Shown here: positions 13,825 to 14,944 of the stretch, one piece after another
Numbering within the stretch: the stretch's first letter is position 1
Layout of the letters: each line of letters begins with the position of its first letter
Source of the DNA: CALJUZ01 sp003387805
GTDB lineage: Bacteria > Bacillota > Limnochordia > Limnochordales > ZCTH02-B6
Reading direction: 5' to 3'
DNA: 14,944 bases
Assembly: GCA_937975235.1 (NCBI GenBank)
Contig: CALJUZ010000132.1
Span: 1 to 14,944, forward strand
Made by a program: the position numbers and the translations under genes
The notes under the pieces: model-generated
What the model was told of the DNA's origin: nothing
Database searches by the model: none
The model's input: only the letters and a program-made list of their open reading frames with translations

Positions 13825-14019
13825 TTGGCTCAGCTGACGCAGATGGAGTTGCTGCAGGTGCACGAGCTGCTGCGGGCGGAGGAGCTGGCCTGGCGAAAGT
13901 GCTCGCATTACGCCGAGCACGCCCAAGACCCGCAGGTGAAGCAGATGTCGCAGTACTGCAGCCAGCGGCATCGTCAGCACATGCAGACGCTGCTGGGGCA
14001 GCTGCAGTCCATGAGCTAG
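13825..14019 (+). CDS. Small CotF-type spore coat protein
   Basis: A 64-residue helical protein: MAQLTQMELLQVHELLRAEE, then WRKCSHYAEHAQDPQVKQM, then RHRQHMQTLLGQLQSMS. This resembles the short spore-coat proteins of clostridia and related groups that precede a CotF gene (the leucine-rich N-terminus, KCxxYA and the HxxHxxTL segment), from memory. The frame is open upstream. I chose TTG 13825 because GGAGGTGA, an almost perfect anti-SD match, lies at 13812-13819. GTG 13816 (three residues longer) is the alternative, since further GGAGG copies precede it. The purine-rich leader from 13801 is unusual. The second coat gene begins 90 nt downstream, so both are probably expressed together in the mother cell. 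Confidence 0.8.
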   Translation: MAQLTQMELLQVHELLRAEELAWRKCSHYAEHAQDPQVKQMSQYCSQRHRQHMQTLLGQLQSMS

Positions 14020-14109
14020 CCGCCTGCGCATCGGGGCGGCGGTGACGTTCAGCCGGCGCCCGGCGCCGCAGCACGGCATCGCGCCGAAAGCGTGACGAGG
14101 AGGACTGAC

Positions 14110-14712
14110 GTGCAAAACGGGACGACGCAAAACCGTCTCACGGACCGGGACATACTGACCGACCTGCTTTTGACCAGCAAGCAAATGCTGGGAGCGTACG
14201 GCGTGGCGGAGCAGGAAAGCACCCATCCACAGCTGCGCCAGACGCTGCATCAGCTGGCCATGGAGGAAGAACAGTTTCATCAGCAGGCGTTTCAGGCCAT
14301 GCACCAGCGAGGATGGTACGAGACGCCGCTGGCCGACCGCAACTTGGCCGGGCAGATTGCCTCGCTGTGGGCGGCCAAGCTGCAGCAGCACGATGCGGCC
14401 GTCCGGCAGCAGGCTGCGGCACCGGCCGGATCGGCCTGGGGCGCTCAGCCGGGGCAGCAGCCGTACGGCCAGACGGCCGCGTACTACGGGTACGGCTCGT
14501 CCCAAGGGCAGCCGTACGGACAAGCGCACTCGCAGTCGTCCGGCAGTGGCCAGCTGTTTTCCGAGCCGACCGGCTCAGGATACACGGCCCAGTCCGGCGC
14601 AGGCCCGGGCGGGCTGTACGGGCAGACGGCTAGTCACGCCCAAACATCGCAAACCCAGTCGCCGGCTCAGGGGCAGAGCACGGGGGCGATGCCAAACCAG
14701 CCCATGCATTGA
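14110..14712 (+). CDS. CotF-family spore coat protein with Gln/Gly/Tyr-rich tail
   Basis: A 200-residue protein. Residues ~10-75 form the CotF-type ferritin-like helical domain: LTDRDILTDLLLTSKQMLGA, AEQESTHPQLRQTLHQLAME and AMHQRGWYE, where the GWY end is typical of the family. From ~94 the protein becomes low-complexity, rich in Gln, Gly, Ser, Ala and Tyr, with the motif QPYGQ twice (117-121 and 135-139... spaced 17 residues) and LYGQ later; Tyr-rich tails may take part in cross-linking in the coat (inference). The start is GTG 14110, with GAGGAGG six bases upstream; the frame continues six codons further to 14092 without an SD. It follows the smaller coat gene in the same direction. The CotF assignment is confident. 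Confidence 0.88.
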   Translation: MQNGTTQNRLTDRDILTDLLLTSKQMLGAYGVAEQESTHPQLRQTLHQLAMEEEQFHQQAFQAMHQRGWYETPLADRNLAGQIASLWAAKLQQHDAAVRQQAAAPAGSAWGAQPGQQPYGQTAAYYGYGSSQGQPYGQAHSQSSGSGQLFSEPTGSGYTAQSGAGPGGLYGQTASHAQTSQTQSPAQGQSTGAMPNQPMH

Positions 14713-14764
14713 TGGTCCGCCGCGGCCGGCGGCCGCCGCAGTCGGGCAGGGTGGGCGGATGCAA

Positions 14765-14804
14765 GGCCGCAAGAAGGCCCGGGACGAGGGACCTTCTTGC
14801 GGCC
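14765..14804. terminator. Long perfect hairpin downstream of the coat genes
   Basis: Arms GGCCGCAAGAAGG (14765-14777) and CCTTCTTGCGGCC (14792-14804) are perfectly complementary over 13 bp around a 14-nt loop, 53 nt after the coat-gene stop. There is no T-tract on either side. It is likely a transcription end or an RNA 3'-end stabiliser for the coat transcript. Confidence 0.6.
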
Positions 14805-14821
14805 CGGTCGCGCCGCCGGCG

Positions 14822-14902
14822 CCCTGGGCCGATCAGTCCGGGGCGGTGCCCGGCGGTCACTTTTTCCCTGGGCCGATCAGTCCGGGGCGGCGCCCGGCGG
14901 CC
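14822..14902. repeat. Pair of 37-nt direct repeats, 44-bp period
   Basis: Units at 14822-14858 and 14866-14902 are the same length and differ at only two positions (T/C at 14847/14891 and at 14857/14901). The 7-nt spacer ends in TTTTT. Each unit contains a short inverted repeat (CCGGG with CCCGG). They lie in the convergent space between the coat gene and the minus-strand gene at the right edge. Confidence 0.8.
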
Positions 14903-14911
14903 GCTTCCGCC

Positions 14912-14944
14912 TTAGGACGAGCCGCCTCCGCCGCCGCCACCGCC
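14912..14944 (-). CDS. 3' end of an unidentified gene with a poly-glycine C-terminus
   Basis: On the minus strand the last 33 bases read as eight glycine codons, two serines and TAA (14914-14912). Codon choice varies (GGC, GGT, GGA), as expected in coding sequence. Poly-Gly C-termini occur in several bacterial membrane-protein families, for example TPM-domain proteins, but too little is visible to name one. The gene would begin beyond the right edge. It could also be a non-coding triplet repeat. Confidence 0.35.
   Translation of the reverse strand, partial: GGGGGGGGSS

Noticed and set aside
14822..14902. Possible CRISPR array from the 37-nt repeats
   Set aside because: Only two units, a 7-nt spacer and no cas genes; CRISPR spacers are normally about 30 nt or more.

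Overview
The window looks like a chromosomal segment of a high-GC, spore-forming, low-branching Firmicute of the Symbiobacterium / Thermaerobacter / Limnochorda type. The reasons are the very GC-rich coding sequence, strong AGGAGG-type ribosome binding sites, frequent TTG and GTG starts, sigma-A-like TATAAT boxes, a DarA (YaaQ) cyclic-di-AMP receptor, a YtvI-like AI-2E family membrane protein and two spore-coat (CotF-type) genes. The lineage is an inference from these traits. No rRNA, tRNA, CRISPR array, insertion sequence or phage gene was seen.

Layout. Positions 1-1300 (minus) hold most of an AI-2E/YtvI-type permease whose C-terminus becomes a long Ala/Pro-rich repetitive tail and runs off the left edge. 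Positions 1476-2687 (minus) encode acetate kinase. A divergent intergenic region separates it from a DUF1015 protein (2836-4149, plus). A near-consensus promoter at the very end of DUF1015 drives guaB (IMP dehydrogenase, 4187-5659). A CPBP-family membrane protease homologue follows (5695-6429), then a GC-rich gap with one tiny membrane ORF, then a single long ORF that fuses dihydropteroate synthase to HPPK (folP-folK, 6805-8499). DarA (8554-8874, minus) converges on it.

From 9033 to 13352 runs a compact plus-strand cluster: small membrane protein, six-hairpin-type glycosidase-like protein, patatin-like lipase and D-amino-acid aminotransferase (the last two overlap by 41 nt). It ends at a strong bidirectional hairpin terminator shared with a convergent 63-aa membrane protein gene (13390-13581, minus). 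Two CotF-type spore coat genes follow (13825-14019 and 14110-14712), then a hairpin, a pair of 37-nt repeats, and the 3' end of a minus-strand gene with a poly-glycine C-terminus (14912-14944).

Function. Most genes are core metabolism: acetate/ATP (AckA), GMP synthesis (GuaB), folate (FolP-FolK) and D-amino acids for peptidoglycan (Dat). Sporulation and signalling genes are interspersed (YtvI-like, CotF, DarA). The least explained part is the 9033-13352 cluster, whose glycosidase and lipase have no obvious export signals. I did not find a clear new defence or mobile system. The best leads are the reversed-order FolP-FolK fusion, the glycosidase-patatin-Dat cluster and the repeats near both window edges.
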